A DNA stretch of 64,000 bases from Rhodobacteraceae bacterium HLUCCO18 (GTDB lineage: Bacteria; Pseudomonadota; Alphaproteobacteria; Rhodobacterales; Rhodobacteraceae). Shown in pieces: positions 1 through 8,412 of this stretch (its first letter is position 1; each line of letters opens with the position of its first letter). The notes below the pieces were generated by a model that saw nothing but the letters and a program-made list of their open reading frames with translations, made no database searches and was not told the DNA's origin. The position numbers and the translations under genes are program-made. Location: NCBI GenBank assembly GCA_001314805.1, contig LJSY01000007.1:23358-87357 (forward strand). Reading direction: 5' to 3'.

Positions 1-1317
1 GAAACCGCGCGGCGTCATGCCGAACAGGTAGAGGCCGCGATTGCCGATGTGGCGGAGGCCGAGGAAACCAAGGCCGCGCTCGAGGATCTGGAGATCGTGC
101 GCGCAAGGCTCGGCGACAGGCGCATGACCGTGGATGCCGCGCGCATCACGATGATGGCGCGGCGCGGCGAACATGACGAACTCAGGCGCGAGGGAGAGCG
201 GCGCGAAAAGCGGCTGACGCAGATCGCCGATGAGCTTGGCACGTGGCGCAACCGTCTGGCCTCGGCCGAGACGCAGCTGGGCGACCTCTCGCGCCGCAAA
301 TCCGAGGCGGAAGACGCGTTGGAGGTTGCGCGGACCCGCCCGGCCGAGATCGAGGCGCGGCGCAGCACGCTGGGTCAGGGCATCACGGACGCAGAGGCGC
401 GCCGGGCGAAGGCCGCCGATGCGCTGGCCGGGGGCGAGCGCGCGAACACCGAGGCCGTCGCCGCCGAACGCGCGGCGGAGCGCGCCGCCTCCGAGGCGCG
501 GGAGGCGCGCGCCGCCGCCGAAGCGCGCCGGGATGCCGCCGCCGAAGCGGTCGAGGCCGCCGCCGCGCGCATCTCGGAAGAACTGGAGACCACGCCCGAG
601 GACCTGCGCGAAAAGCTAGGCGACCTGCCGGATCCGCTCCCCCGCGCCGACCGGATCGAGGCCGACGTGCACCGCTTGCGCCGTCAGCGTGATGCGCTGG
701 GCGCCGTGAACCTGCGCGCCGAAGAGGACGCCAAGACCGTGCAGGAGGAACATGACACCCTCCTGCACGAGAAGGAGGACCTCGAGGCCGCCATCGCCAA
801 GCTGCGCAGCGGCATCGCGTCGCTCAACCGCGAGGGGCGCAGCCGCCTGCTGACCGCCTTCGAGCAGGTCAACGTGAATTTCGCCAAGCTCTTCACCCAT
901 CTCTTCGGCGGGGGCGAGGCGCGGCTGGTGCTTGTCGAAAGCGACGACCCGCTCGAGGCCGGGCTTGAAATCCTGTGCCAGCCGCCGGGCAAGAAGCTCT
1001 CGACCCTGTCGCTTCTGTCGGGGGGGGAGCAGACGCTGACGGCGCTGGCGCTGATCTTCGCGGTATTCCTCGCCAATCCCGCACCGATCTGCGTGCTCGA
1101 CGAGGTCGACGCGCCGCTCGATGACGCGAATGTGGGCCGGTTCTGCGACCTGCTGGACGAGATGACGCGCCAGACCGAGACGCGGTTCCTGATCATCACG
1201 CACCATGCCGTGACGATGGCGCGCATGGATCGCCTGTTCGGGGTGACGATGGCCGAACAGGGCGTGTCGCAACTGGTGAGCGTGGACCTCAAGAAGGCCG
1301 AGGCGATGGTTGCCTGA
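1..1317 (+). CDS. smc: Chromosome segregation protein SMC, C-terminal part (5' end outside window)
   Basis: The reading frame is open from the first base, so only the last 438 residues are present. Roughly the first 290 residues are Ala/Glu/Arg-rich heptad-like sequence, the returning coiled-coil arm of SMC. The C-terminal ATPase head follows, with the ABC signature LSGGEQ near base 1015 and the Walker B/D-loop region [10 protein letters not shown] near base 1095. SMC dimers use ATP to organise and segregate the chromosome, normally with ScpA and ScpB, neither of which is in the window. The head is intact and ends in a normal stop. A 2.6-copy 11-bp tandem repeat lies immediately after the stop. 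Confidence 0.96.
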   Translation, partial: ETARRHAEQVEAAIADVAEAEETKAALEDLEIVRARLGDRRMTVDAARITMMARRGEHDELRREGERREKRLTQIADELGTWRNRLASAETQLGDLSRRKSEAEDALEVARTRPAEIEARRSTLGQGITDAEARRAKAADALAGGERANTEAVAAERAAERAASEAREARAAAEARRDAAAEAVEAAAARISEELETTPEDLREKLGDLPDPLPRADRIEADVHRLRRQRDALGAVNLRAEEDAKTVQEEHDTLLHEKEDLEAAIAKLRSGIASLNREGRSRLLTAFEQVNVNFAKLFTHLFGGGEARLVLVESDDPLEAGLEILCQPPGKKLSTLSLLSGGEQTLTALALIFAVFLANPAPICVLDEVDAPLDDANVGRFCDLLDEMTRQTETRFLIITHHAVTMARMDRLFGVTMAEQGVSQLVSVDLKKAEAMVA

Positions 1318-1323
1318 GCCGGT

Positions 1324-1352
1324 CGTGACGCGATCGTGACGCGATCGTGACG
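1324..1352. repeat. 11-bp tandem repeat after smc
   Basis: CGTGACGCGAT occurs twice in tandem, followed by the first seven bases of a third copy. It lies in the short gap between smc and the next gene. The copies are identical. No function can be read from it. Confidence 0.8.
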
Positions 1353-1387
1353 GGGGCGTGTGCGAAACCCGTGCTAGCACCCCGGGA

Positions 1388-1777
1388 ATGCGAATACTGA
1401 TCCTCCTCGCCGCGCTTCTGTCCGGTACTGCCACGGCCCAGACGCTGGACACGCGTCCGGGCGATGCCGTGATCCCCTCGGCCGAACTCGACGCCCGTCT
1501 GCGGGGGCGGGAGCTGATCTTCTTCGACGACGGCGTGTCGCATTTCTACAATGACGGCCGCTACACCTTTGCCTACGACCTTGGCCGGGGCGGCTATGCC
1601 TACGGGTATTTCGAGGTGGCGGAGGACAGCACGGTCTGCATCACCTTCGTCAACGGGCTGTCCCGCTGCGACGCCTATGTGGAAAACGCCGGCCGCATGA
1701 TCCTGATCAGCGGTGAGGGCGACCGGTTTCCGATCCGGGAAGCGCGCGATGCGGGGCCCGATCCCGCGATGGAATAG
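1388..1777 (+). CDS. Small secreted hypothetical protein
   Basis: A 129-aa protein I do not recognise. The ATG at 1388 is preferred over one 10 codons upstream because it gives a clean Sec signal peptide (MRILILLAALLSG, cleavage near TATAQ). The mature part is acidic and aromatic-rich, with FFDDGVSHFYNDGRYTFAY and a later YAYGYFEV stretch, and contains two cysteines. It resembles the small periplasmic conserved proteins common in Rhodobacteraceae. It follows smc by 70 bp on the same strand and is convergent with the lytic transglycosylase. Confidence 0.75.
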   Translation: MRILILLAALLSGTATAQTLDTRPGDAVIPSAELDARLRGRELIFFDDGVSHFYNDGRYTFAYDLGRGGYAYGYFEVAEDSTVCITFVNGLSRCDAYVENAGRMILISGEGDRFPIREARDAGPDPAME

Positions 1778-1795
1778 GCCCCGCCGAGGGGGGTA

Positions 1796-2977
1796 TCACA
1801 GCGCGTTCAGAAGCTCCGCTGTCGGCCAGGCATCGGCGGGCAGGCCGAGGCGGCGCTGTTCGAGCCGCACCGCCATGCGCGTCCCCGCGCCGAGAATACC
1901 ATCGATTGCCCCCACGTCATGGCCGCGCGCGGCGAGACGGCGCTGAAGCTCCCGCATGGAATTGCCGTCGAGGCCGGGCGCCGGGTTGCGCGCGTCGAAG
2001 ACCGGGGCGCCCTCAAGCCGCGTCGCGAAATAGGCGGCGGTGAGCACATAGGTGAAGCTCTGGTTCCACTCGAAGAGCACGTTGAAATTGGGATAGGCGA
2101 TGAAGGCGGGCCCGTTGCGCCCCTGCGGAATGATGATGGAGGCCTGCGCCGACGACATCGGAAGGGTCCCGCCCGACCGCGCGCGCACGCCGTCGCGTTC
2201 CCATTCCGCCACGCTGCGGGACGCGTGCACACCGGTCTGGAACCAATCGAGATTGTCGGGCAGCGTTACCTCGATCAGCCACGGCTCGTTCGGGCGCCAG
2301 CCCAGCGAGGACAGGACATTCGCGCCGCTCAGCAGCGCGTCGGGCGCCGAGGTCTGCAGCGTGACATGCCCGTCGCCGTCGCCGTCGATCCCGTGGTTCA
2401 CGATGTCCTCGGGCAGCATCTGGACCATGCCGATTTCGCCAGCCCATGCGCCCACGGTGTTCACCGGGTCGAAATCGCCGTTCTCGAACAGCGTCAGCGC
2501 GGCGAAGATCTGAGGCCGGAAAATATGCGGCCGGCGGCAGTCATGGGCCAGCGTCACCAGCGCGTCGAGCGTGTTGTAGTCGCCCTGGAAGGCGCCGTAA
2601 TCGGTCTCGAACGCCCAGAAGGACAGGAGAATACCGCGCGACACACCGAAACGGCGCTCGATCTCGTCGAAGACGGGGCGCCATTGCTCGGCGTTGCGGC
2701 GGCCGTTGTCGATCCGGTTCTGCGAGATCAGGCGGCGGGAGAACTCGGTGAAGGGCACGGTGAAGATACCCTGCCGCCGGTCGGCGTCGATCGCCCGCTG
2801 GGAATAGCTGGCATGCTGAAAGAACGCGTCGATGGCCGCCTGCGGATGGCCGCGCATCTGTGCCTCGGTCCGCAGGTCCTGCACGAACTGGCCGAAATCT
2901 CCGCCGCATTGCTGCGCCTGTGCCGCGCCCGCGACAAGCGAGGTCGCGACGATTCCCGCGAAAACGTGTTTCTTCAT
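1796..2977 (-). CDS. Lytic murein transglycosylase with peptidoglycan-binding domain (MltB-like)
   Basis: A 393-aa protein with an N-terminal signal peptide (MKKHVFAGIV..AQAQ), so periplasmic. The SLT-2/MltB-type catalytic domain covers about residues 25-320, with the probable catalytic Glu at 124 in the FWAFETDYG motif. An Asp/Gly-rich loop (DGDGDG, about 198-203) resembles the EF-hand-like calcium site of the MltB/Slt35 family. The last 60 residues form a PG_binding_1 repeat (SMRELQRRLAARGHDVG..IDG). These enzymes cleave the MurNAc-GlcNAc bond with 1,6-anhydro ring formation. A second paralogue with the same layout lies at 12769-14115. The gene is monocistronic by position. Confidence 0.92.
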   Translation of the reverse strand: MKKHVFAGIVATSLVAGAAQAQQCGGDFGQFVQDLRTEAQMRGHPQAAIDAFFQHASYSQRAIDADRRQGIFTVPFTEFSRRLISQNRIDNGRRNAEQWRPVFDEIERRFGVSRGILLSFWAFETDYGAFQGDYNTLDALVTLAHDCRRPHIFRPQIFAALTLFENGDFDPVNTVGAWAGEIGMVQMLPEDIVNHGIDGDGDGHVTLQTSAPDALLSGANVLSSLGWRPNEPWLIEVTLPDNLDWFQTGVHASRSVAEWERDGVRARSGGTLPMSSAQASIIIPQGRNGPAFIAYPNFNVLFEWNQSFTYVLTAAYFATRLEGAPVFDARNPAPGLDGNSMRELQRRLAARGHDVGAIDGILGAGTRMAVRLEQRRLGLPADAWPTAELLNAL

Positions 2978-3049
2978 GAAAGGGTGTCCTCGTTCCTGAC
3001 CTCAAGCCGTCGCCGGGAACACTACCAAGGCTGACCCACCCCGCAAACC

Positions 3050-3967
3050 TCAGATCGCAGCGATCAGGAGAACGGTCAGGAATACCCCACCCCAGACGCG
3101 CCAGAGCACGCCGATGGCAGCCTCGATGTCCTGCGCAGTCGCGTCGCGCCGTCCGCCTTCGTTCAGGATCGGGTCGGAGGTCATGGCACCGGCGTAGCTG
3201 CGCGGACCCGACAGGCCGAGGCCGAGCGTGCGGGCCATGGCGGCCTCGGGCCAGCCCGCGTTGACCGAGCGGTGCAAGGGTCCGTCCCGCGCCGCGACGC
3301 GCAGCGCGCCCGCGTCGGCCCGGACCAGCGCGATGAGCATGGCCGTGATCCGCGCCGGCGCCCAGTTGAGCAGGTCGTCGAGACGCGCGGCGGCCCAGCC
3401 GAATTCGCCGTGCCGTTCGGTTCTGTGGCCGATCATGGAATCCGCGGTGTTGACGATCTTGTAGAGCAATATGCCCGGCAGGCCGCCGATCAGGAACCAG
3501 AAGGCTGGCGCGACCACGCCGTCCGACAGGTTTTCCGCCGCGCTTTCGATGGCCGCGCGGGACACGCCCGCCTCGTCCAGCGCGGCCACGTCGCGGCCCA
3601 CGATCATCGAGACGGCGCGGCGGCCCTCGTCGAGAGAGACGCGCAGCCCGCCAGAGACCGCGCGGACATGCTCCACGAGGCTCTTTTGCGCCAGCAGCAC
3701 GGCGGCAAGGGCGACCTCCCACACCGGACCGCCGGGCAATTCCGAGATCATGACCCCCAGCAGAACCGCCCCGAGCCCCAGCGCCATGACCGCGGCGATC
3801 CCCCTCGCCCTCCGGCGCGCGCCCGCGTTGAACCGCGTGTCGCACCAGCCGACGAGACGCCCCATGAGAACCGCGGGATGCGGCAGCCGGGTCCACAGCG
3901 CCTCGGGCTCACCGAAGACGGCGTCGAGGGCCAGCGCGATCATCAGGAAAACGGCGTGGTCGCTCAC
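3050..3967 (-). CDS. cobD: Adenosylcobinamide-phosphate synthase CobD/CbiB
   Basis: A membrane protein of 305 aa that joins the aminopropanol (phosphate) arm to adenosylcobyric acid in cobamide synthesis. Family signs are the N-terminal ALDAVFGEPE, the PHPAVLMGR motif and the ENLSDGVVAPAFW loop, plus several hydrophobic helices. I prefer the GTG at 3967, which forms a GTGA overlap with the cobC stop; an in-frame GTG five codons upstream is also possible. It is translationally coupled to cobC, whose product makes the aminopropanol phosphate that CobD attaches. No cobalamin riboswitch is visible in front of this pair. Confidence 0.93.
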   Translation of the reverse strand: MSDHAVFLMIALALDAVFGEPEALWTRLPHPAVLMGRLVGWCDTRFNAGARRRARGIAAVMALGLGAVLLGVMISELPGGPVWEVALAAVLLAQKSLVEHVRAVSGGLRVSLDEGRRAVSMIVGRDVAALDEAGVSRAAIESAAENLSDGVVAPAFWFLIGGLPGILLYKIVNTADSMIGHRTERHGEFGWAAARLDDLLNWAPARITAMLIALVRADAGALRVAARDGPLHRSVNAGWPEAAMARTLGLGLSGPRSYAGAMTSDPILNEGGRRDATAQDIEAAIGVLWRVWGGVFLTVLLIAAI

Positions 3968-4920
3968 GCCAGGGCGTCCCACAGGCGGCGCCAGTCATCC
4001 TCTCCCCCCGGCAGGCCGAGGCGCACCCATGTGCCGGAATAGGGGAAGATCCGGACCCAGATCTGCGCGCGGGCAAGCCGGGTCTGGAACGCCTCGGCAT
4101 CCTCCACGTTGTAGGTCCGGAAAAGCGTTGTCCCGCCCACAAGCGCCGCCCCGCGCGACGCCATCATCGCGTCGAGCCGCGCCGCATCGCGCGCCAGCCT
4201 GCGCCGCGTCGTCTCGGCCCATGCACGGTCTTCCAGTGCGCGCGCCCCGATTTCCAGCGCGGGACCAGACACGGCCCATGGGCCGAGCGACTCGGCCATT
4301 CGGGCGCACAGGTCAGACGTGGCGATCATGGCCCCGAGGCGCAGGCCGGCCAGCCCCCAGAACTTGCCGAAGCTTTTCAGCACAACGACGCCCGGATCGC
4401 TTGCGCACGCGACATGCGAGGCGTCGGGACAGGTGTCGCAGAAACTTTCGTCGATGATGGTGACGGGGGTGGTGCCGATTTCGCGCTCGGCCATGCGGCG
4501 GCCGTCGGGATTGTTGGGATGCACGCGCACCTGTGCGTCGGCCTCGCCTTCCGGCACGACGCGCCACCCCGCCGCGCCGAAGCTCGCGGCATGTTCGTTG
4601 TAGGTGGGGCCGGGGATGCGGACGCGGTGCCCGTCGATCAGCGCAGGCAGGCGGGCGATCAGCGCGCTGGCGCCGGGCGCGGGGAGGATGGCGGCACCCT
4701 CAGGCACGCTCCAGAAGCTGCGCGCCGCAATGATGAACCGCTCCGCCGCGGCGCGATCGGGTAACTCGGCCCAGGCCGCTTGCGTCACCTCGCCCACCGG
4801 GTAGGGCAGCGGGTTGATGCCCGTGGACAGGTCGAGCCAATCCTCGCGCGCGCCGCTGAAGGCCGCCGCCGCAGCGTCGAGGCCGCCGCCATGGTCGCGG
4901 GATTGCATGGGTCGGGTCAT
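3964..4920 (-). CDS. cobC: L-threonine-O-3-phosphate decarboxylase CobC (PLP aminotransferase fold)
   Basis: A 318-aa class I/II aminotransferase-fold enzyme of the CobC/CobD(Salmonella) group. It makes (R)-1-amino-2-propanol O-phosphate for the nucleotide loop of cobamides. Visible motifs are the N-terminal LSTGINPLPYP, the substrate-binding HPNNPDGR (134-141), DESF near 157-160, and the PLP lysine K186 in SFGKFWGLAG. It overlaps cobD by four bases. It lies 43 bp downstream of the GHR-like gene on the same strand, and an inverted GGGCC/GGCCC pair occupies that gap. Cobamide import genes controlled by a riboswitch lie about 32 kb away in the same window. Confidence 0.92.
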   Translation of the reverse strand: MTRPMQSRDHGGGLDAAAAAFSGAREDWLDLSTGINPLPYPVGEVTQAAWAELPDRAAAERFIIAARSFWSVPEGAAILPAPGASALIARLPALIDGHRVRIPGPTYNEHAASFGAAGWRVVPEGEADAQVRVHPNNPDGRRMAEREIGTTPVTIIDESFCDTCPDASHVACASDPGVVVLKSFGKFWGLAGLRLGAMIATSDLCARMAESLGPWAVSGPALEIGARALEDRAWAETTRRRLARDAARLDAMMASRGAALVGGTTLFRTYNVEDAEAFQTRLARAQIWVRIFPYSGTWVRLGLPGGEDDWRRLWDALA

Positions 4921-4963
4921 CGGGCCTCGCGTCTGCTGCGCCGGCCCGATCTAGACCCGTTCC

Positions 4964-5953
4964 TCAGGCCGCCTTCAAGACCTCGCGGCCATGGGGCGCC
5001 CACCAGTCGATCTCGGGGTTGATCGGAATGATCCGGTGCGGATTGATGCTGTCGTGGCTGTAATGATAGTGCCGCACGATGTGATCGAGGTGCACCGTCT
5101 TTGCCACGCCCGGCCATTGGTACAGTTCGCGCGTGTAGGCCCAGAGGTTCGGATAGTCGATCAGCCGCCTGCGGTTACACTTGAAATGCAGGTGATAAAC
5201 GGAATCGAAGCGCACCAGCGTGGTAAAGAGCCGCCAGTCGGCCTCGGTGATCCGGTCGCCGGTCAGATAGCGGTTCTCGGCGAGAATGCCCTCCACCCAG
5301 TCGAGCGCGTCGAACAGCGCATGTACGGCCTCGTCATAGGCGTCTTGAGTGGTGGCGAAGCCGGATTTGTAGACGCCGTTGTTGATGTCGGAATAGACGC
5401 GCGCGTTGATCTCGTCGATCCGGGGCCGCAGGTCCTCGGGGTGGAAATCGAGCGTGTTGCCCGTGATCCCGTCGAAGGCGGAATTGAACATGCGGATGAT
5501 CTCGGCGCTTTCGTTCGAGACGATGCGACCGGTTTTCGTGTCCCACAGCACCGGCACCGTGACGCGGGTCGTGACCTCGGGGTCCGCGCGCAGATAAACG
5601 TCGCGCATGTAGTCCGAGCCGAACAGCCTGTCGCCCGTTGCGCCGTCGAAATCCGTGTCGAATGTCCAGCCGTCACCCAGCATGTCGGGATGCACGACCG
5701 ACACGCCGATGTGATCCTCCAGCCCCTTGAGGCTGCGGAAGATCATCGTGCGGTTGGCCCAAGGGCAGGCGTGACTGACATAGAGATGGTAGCGCCCGCT
5801 TTCGGCCGCGAAGCCGCCATCGCCGCTGGGCCCCGGTGCGCCGTCATGCGTCACCCAGTTGCGGAACTGCGCCTCCTGGCGCTCGAACGCCCCTCCGGTG
5901 GATTTCGTGTCGTACCATTGGTCGCGCCACTCGCCGTCGATCAGGAGGCCCAT
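4964..5953 (-). CDS. Glutathione S-transferase family protein, glutathionyl-hydroquinone reductase type
   Basis: A 329-aa cytosolic thioredoxin-fold GST of the omega-like Xi class. Members (YqjG/PcpF) reduce S-glutathionyl-hydroquinones using glutathione. The redox cysteine is C63 in the SHACPWANR motif, followed by the family-typical VVHPDMLGDGW stretch and a helical C-terminal GST domain (NRYLTGDRITEADW). The ATG at 5953 is chosen because AAGGA sits seven bases upstream; longer upstream starts lack such a site and add an atypical extension. The physiological substrate is not evident. Confidence 0.88.
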   Translation of the reverse strand: MGLLIDGEWRDQWYDTKSTGGAFERQEAQFRNWVTHDGAPGPSGDGGFAAESGRYHLYVSHACPWANRTMIFRSLKGLEDHIGVSVVHPDMLGDGWTFDTDFDGATGDRLFGSDYMRDVYLRADPEVTTRVTVPVLWDTKTGRIVSNESAEIIRMFNSAFDGITGNTLDFHPEDLRPRIDEINARVYSDINNGVYKSGFATTQDAYDEAVHALFDALDWVEGILAENRYLTGDRITEADWRLFTTLVRFDSVYHLHFKCNRRRLIDYPNLWAYTRELYQWPGVAKTVHLDHIVRHYHYSHDSINPHRIIPINPEIDWWAPHGREVLKAA

Positions 5954-6067
5954 TATTTCATCCTTGCTGTTTGGAACTCCCCGCACGTAATGCGCCATGC
6001 CGCTGAGTAAAACCGAAGCCGACGCAGGCCCGATCCCGCATCCGCGCACATCCCGCGCAATGGGTGG

Positions 6068-6646
6068 TCAGGCGGAGGCCCGGCGCCGGTCGCGAAAGCC
6101 CTGAGCCTTTGCGCGGTTGCCGCAGCGGGTCATGGAACACCACCGCCGTCCCGGTCCGCGCCCGCGATCGATGAACAGATGTGTGCAGCGGCGGCATTCC
6201 CTCAGGCGGGACAGATCGCCGGACTGGAGCAGATCGAGGATTGCGAGGACGAGGTCGTCGTAAAGGCCGCCCAGGGGTCCGGGGCGGAACAGCGGCCCGG
6301 CGGCGCCCGGCGAAAACGAGGCATCCGCTATGGCGGACTTGATCGCGGACTCCAGCATGAGCCTGTCCTCGCGCGACGGGCGGCGCCCGGCGGCGATTGC
6401 CGAAAACACGCTGTATGCAGCCTCCCTCAGCTCGAGGATGGCGTGCAACTGGACGCCCACCGGCGCGTCGCTGTGGGTCGTCAGACCACCCGCGCGAAGT
6501 TGATCGAGCAGCGTCTCGCCGATGTCGAACGTGTCGGCGGTCCGGGATTTTCCGTCGTCGGAGACCGTGTTGAGGAACGCGAGCGCCGGATGCCCCGCCT
6601 CCGTGACGGCATCCGGCGGCGTCGTGTTCGTCCCCGTTTCGGTCAT
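6068..6646 (-). CDS. CGNR zinc-finger protein (ABATE-like domain), putative stress regulator
   Basis: A 192-aa protein. The N-terminal half (HPALAFLNTVSDD...) resembles the ABATE/RsbR-like stress domain. The C-terminus carries the zinc finger that names the family: C-x2-C, then W-C-S-M-x2-C-G-N-R. Such proteins are annotated as putative DNA-binding regulators, but targets are mostly unknown. The ATG at 6646 is preferred because a G-rich ribosome-binding stretch (GGGGCG) precedes it; in-frame ATGs 18 and 31 codons upstream exist. It is divergent from the small conserved gene that precedes the dgcN cluster, with 263 bp between them, so it could control that side. That is inference only. Confidence 0.82.
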   Translation of the reverse strand: MTETGTNTTPPDAVTEAGHPALAFLNTVSDDGKSRTADTFDIGETLLDQLRAGGLTTHSDAPVGVQLHAILELREAAYSVFSAIAAGRRPSREDRLMLESAIKSAIADASFSPGAAGPLFRPGPLGGLYDDLVLAILDLLQSGDLSRLRECRRCTHLFIDRGRGPGRRWCSMTRCGNRAKAQGFRDRRRASA

Positions 6647-6909
6647 CCAATCGCCCCCATCGCAACGGTCTTCTGCCAAGTTCAGGCTGTATGAAACCAT
6701 GGCCCAACCGCGGGCTCCATGGAAACCGGAAAAATGCAATTTTCAAGTTACGCCCGAAACCACTTGGCCAATGCGACCGTCCGGCGCGATGCCGGGGCTT
6801 CCGTGTCCGGTGGGCCACAGGCCCCTGGCAGGCAGCGCTTTGTGTTGACCGACGCAGGGCAATAGCCTTCATCTGATCGTCGGCAAGCCAGCCTACGGAG
6901 ACGCGCCGC

Positions 6910-7260
6910 ATGACGGACTTCCTGCCGAAGGACCTTCAGGACCAACTGGCCTCGGCCCGCCGCCAGGCGAGGCGGAAGGCCGCCACGCGCGTGGTGCATG
7001 TGGGCGACGAGGCGTTCCCGATCCTCGATTATTCCGACACGGGGTTTGCCGTCGATGCGGGGGATGCGTCCCATCTGCGCGGGTTGATCGACATCTACGA
7101 AGGCCCCACCCATCTGACGCAGGCCCTGATCGTGGCCTCGGCCCGGGATGGCGACCTGATGCGCTACGAATTCAAGCGCAACACGCGTGCGTCCGGGTCC
7201 GCACCGATCGACTTCGAACGCGATGGTGTCGTGCCGAAGGGGCTGCTTCCACGCGACTGA
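6910..7260 (+). CDS. Small conserved hypothetical protein
   Basis: A 116-aa soluble, basic-N-terminal protein (MTDFLPKDLQDQLASARR) with no signal peptide, no membrane segment and no cysteine. I do not recognise the fold. The middle (DEAFPILDYSDTGFAV..LRGLIDIYEG) is compatible with a small PilZ-like beta-barrel, but the diagnostic RxxxR/DxSxxG pattern is not clearly present, so I do not claim it. It lies 150 bp upstream of dgcN on the same strand, with a possible TTGACC -35 box at 6845. Confidence 0.7.
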   Translation: MTDFLPKDLQDQLASARRQARRKAATRVVHVGDEAFPILDYSDTGFAVDAGDASHLRGLIDIYEGPTHLTQALIVASARDGDLMRYEFKRNTRASGSAPIDFERDGVVPKGLLPRD

Positions 7261-7310
7261 GACTTGGTTCGATGCATGTTTCTTGCGCACCAATGTCCCG
7301 GTCTGCAAGA

Positions 7311-7322
7311 ATTTCCGGAAAT
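7311..7322. promoter_or_regulatory. 12-bp perfect palindrome upstream of dgcN
   Basis: ATTTCCGGAAAT is a perfect palindrome 88 bp before the dgcN start, inside a 150-bp gap with no gene. It has the size and position of an operator half-pair, but no regulator can be assigned from the sequence. Confidence 0.4.
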
Positions 7323-7410
7323 CCGCGCTCGGTGCCGTCGGGTTTCCCGCAATCCGGCGTCGGACCCGCGCTAGGCTTGCGCCGAATCCACCGATCCGAC
7401 GGAGCCTGCG

Positions 7411-8412
7411 ATGATCGAGACGCCTTATCTTCTGTTTCTCGGCGATGCGCCGGATCAGCTTGCCGCCAAGGTCGCCCAGGGCATTCGCGACTGGCGACCC
7501 GACAATGCCGTGGGCCAGTTCCGGATGGAGGGCTGCAAGGCTGATCTGGGCCTGCCCGACATGACCCTGACCGAGGCGCGGGCAGCCGGTGCGAAAACCC
7601 TGGTGGTCGGTGTCGCGAACCGGGGTGGCGTGATCTCGAAGGACTGGAAAAAGGTGCTCGTGACCGCGCTGGAGGAAGGTTTCGACCTCGCCAGCGGGCT
7701 CCACAACCTGTTGCGCAACGAGGAGGACCTTGCCGCCGTCGCCCGCGCGACGGGCCGTGCGCTCCATGACGTGCGCGTGCCCGAGGTGGAGTACCCCATC
7801 GCGAACGGCGTCCCGCGAAGCGGCAAGCGCTGCCTCGCGGTCGGCACGGACTGTTCCGTGGGCAAGATGTACACCGCGCTTGCCATGGATGCGGAGATGA
7901 AGGCGCGCGGTCTGAAATCCTCGTTCCGGGCCACGGGGCAGACCGGCATCCTGATCACCGGAGAGGGCGTGCCCCTCGATGCCGTGGTGGCGGATTTCAT
8001 GGCAGGCGCGGTCGAGTGGCTGACGCCCGACAATGACGACGACCACTGGGACATGATCGAGGGGCAGGGGAGCCTGTTTCACGTGTCCTATTCCGGGGTG
8101 ACCATGGCCCTGATCCACGGCGGCGCGCCCGATGCGCTGATCCTCAGCCATGAGCCGACGCGGCCGCACATGCGGGGCCTGCCGGGCTACGGGATGCCCT
8201 CGCTGGAGGCGCTTCGCGACCTGGCCCTGCCCGTCGCGCGGATCGCCAATCCGAAGGCCGAGGTCGTGGGCATCTCCATCAACACCGCCGCCCTGTCCGA
8301 GGACGAGGCGCTGTCCCACCTCGCGGATGTCGAAAAGCGCATGGGTCTGCCCGCGGTCGATCCGTTCCGGCAGGGCGCCGGGCGGCTCTGCGACGCGCTG
8401 GAGGCGCTATGA
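7411..8412 (+). CDS. dgcN: DUF1611-family N-acetyltransferase DgcN
   Basis: A 333-aa DUF1611 protein. The N-terminal half is a Rossmann-like domain (GVANRGGVISKDW motif). The C-terminal half is a P-loop-like domain with AVGTDCSVGKMYTALAM, followed by the signature EGQGSLFHVSYSG and the PTRPHMRG loop. In the DgcN-DgcA route known from marine proteobacteria, DgcN N-acetylates D-glutamate and DgcA then acts on N-acetyl-D-glutamate. The stop overlaps the dgcA start (ATGA), which is strong evidence of a shared role. GGAG precedes the ATG. The acetyl-donor assignment rests on family knowledge, not on residues I can see. Confidence 0.88.
   Translation: MIETPYLLFLGDAPDQLAAKVAQGIRDWRPDNAVGQFRMEGCKADLGLPDMTLTEARAAGAKTLVVGVANRGGVISKDWKKVLVTALEEGFDLASGLHNLLRNEEDLAAVARATGRALHDVRVPEVEYPIANGVPRSGKRCLAVGTDCSVGKMYTALAMDAEMKARGLKSSFRATGQTGILITGEGVPLDAVVADFMAGAVEWLTPDNDDDHWDMIEGQGSLFHVSYSGVTMALIHGGAPDALILSHEPTRPHMRGLPGYGMPSLEALRDLALPVARIANPKAEVVGISINTAALSEDEALSHLADVEKRMGLPAVDPFRQGAGRLCDALEAL

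Noticed and set aside
6843..6873. Possible promoter for the 116-aa gene (TTGACC at 6845)
   Set aside because: The hexamer at 17 bp spacing (TTCATC) is a poor -10 box, so the pair is not listed as a promoter.
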